The position numbers and the translations under genes are program-made. The notes below the pieces were generated by a model. That model saw only the letters and a list, made by a program, of their open reading frames with translations. It did not search any database and was not told where the DNA came from. Positions 5,497-5,508 of a stretch of 5,508 nucleotides of DNA are shown here, in pieces. Origin of the DNA: CAYYWW01 sp964475515 (GTDB lineage: Archaea; Aenigmatarchaeota; Aenigmatarchaeia; QMZP01); the NCBI GenBank assembly GCA_964475515.1, contig CAYYWW010000042.1, positions 1 through 5,508 of the forward strand. Direction: 5' to 3'. Each line of letters opens with the position of its first letter. Position 1 is the first letter of the stretch.

Positions 5497-5508
5497 ACCA
5501 GGGAGTCG

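Larger units (their letters stand above)
5352..5508 (+). tRNA. tRNA-Lys(TTT): tRNA-Lys (anticodon TTT) with three introns, 3' end beyond the window
   Basis: This tRNA decodes lysine codons AAA and AAG. The exons are 5352-5366, 5404-5419, 5444-5450 and 5497-5508. Joined, they give acceptor GGGCCCG and a D-arm GCTC/GAGC with loop AGTCTGGTA. The anticodon stem CCTGG/CCAGG encloses loop CTTTTAA with anticodon TTT at 5447-5449, followed by variable region GAGTC and the first base of the T-stem. This is a standard archaeal tRNA-Lys layout. The window stops at about position 49, so the T-arm and 3' acceptor strand, expected to read CGGGCCC, are not visible. Introns lie at 15/16, 30/31 and 37/38, each bounded by a BHB motif whose predicted cuts give exactly these exons. 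The third exon is only 7 bases long and carries the whole anticodon. Confidence 0.92.

Noticed and set aside
5352..5508. tRNA-Ile or tRNA-Met identity for the intron-rich tRNA
   Set aside because: GGGCCCG and the GATACCAGG segment suggest Ile. However, a GAT anticodon there would not leave room for a 7-base loop, and the BHB-predicted cuts give loop CTTTTAA with anticodon TTT.

Overview
The window looks like genomic DNA from an AT-rich archaeon, most likely from an uncultured-organism assembly because it contains a run of exactly 100 N. The archaeal evidence is: TATA-type promoter boxes about 25-36 bases upstream of genes, several apparently leaderless starts, and tRNA introns bounded by bulge-helix-bulge (BHB) motifs. 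The phylum cannot be fixed from this sequence. Multi-intron tRNAs are known mainly from Thermoproteales-type Crenarchaeota, Korarchaeota and some small-genome archaea.

Left part (1-3397, + strand): a promoter followed by a three-gene operon for a complete FbpABC-type ABC importer. It comprises a membrane-anchored solute-binding protein, a fused double-domain permease and a short ATPase. The cargo is probably ferric iron, but the sequence does not prove this. The last two genes overlap by 14 bases.

Middle part (3398-3960): a small DUF202-like two-helix membrane protein on the - strand, convergent with the operon and 7 bases from it. It is followed by a tRNA-Asp(GTC) gene on the + strand. The 100-N assembly gap falls inside the intron of this tRNA at position 37/38.

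Right part (3961-5350): two + strand genes of unknown function, a 126-aa soluble protein and a 92-aa basic protein with two membrane helices. A 143-aa MgtC/SapB-family membrane protein lies on the - strand, convergent with them at a 4-base gap.

Right edge (5352-5508): a tRNA-Lys(TTT) gene, cut by the window end at the start of the T-stem. It is broken by three introns, in the D-loop (15/16), the anticodon stem (30/31) and the canonical position (37/38). All three boundaries are supported by base-paired BHB motifs. Removing them gives a standard tRNA-Lys and leaves the anticodon on a 7-base internal exon. This is the most interesting item in the window. It suggests an ordered splicing pathway and a tRNA-splicing endonuclease that tolerates non-canonical sites.
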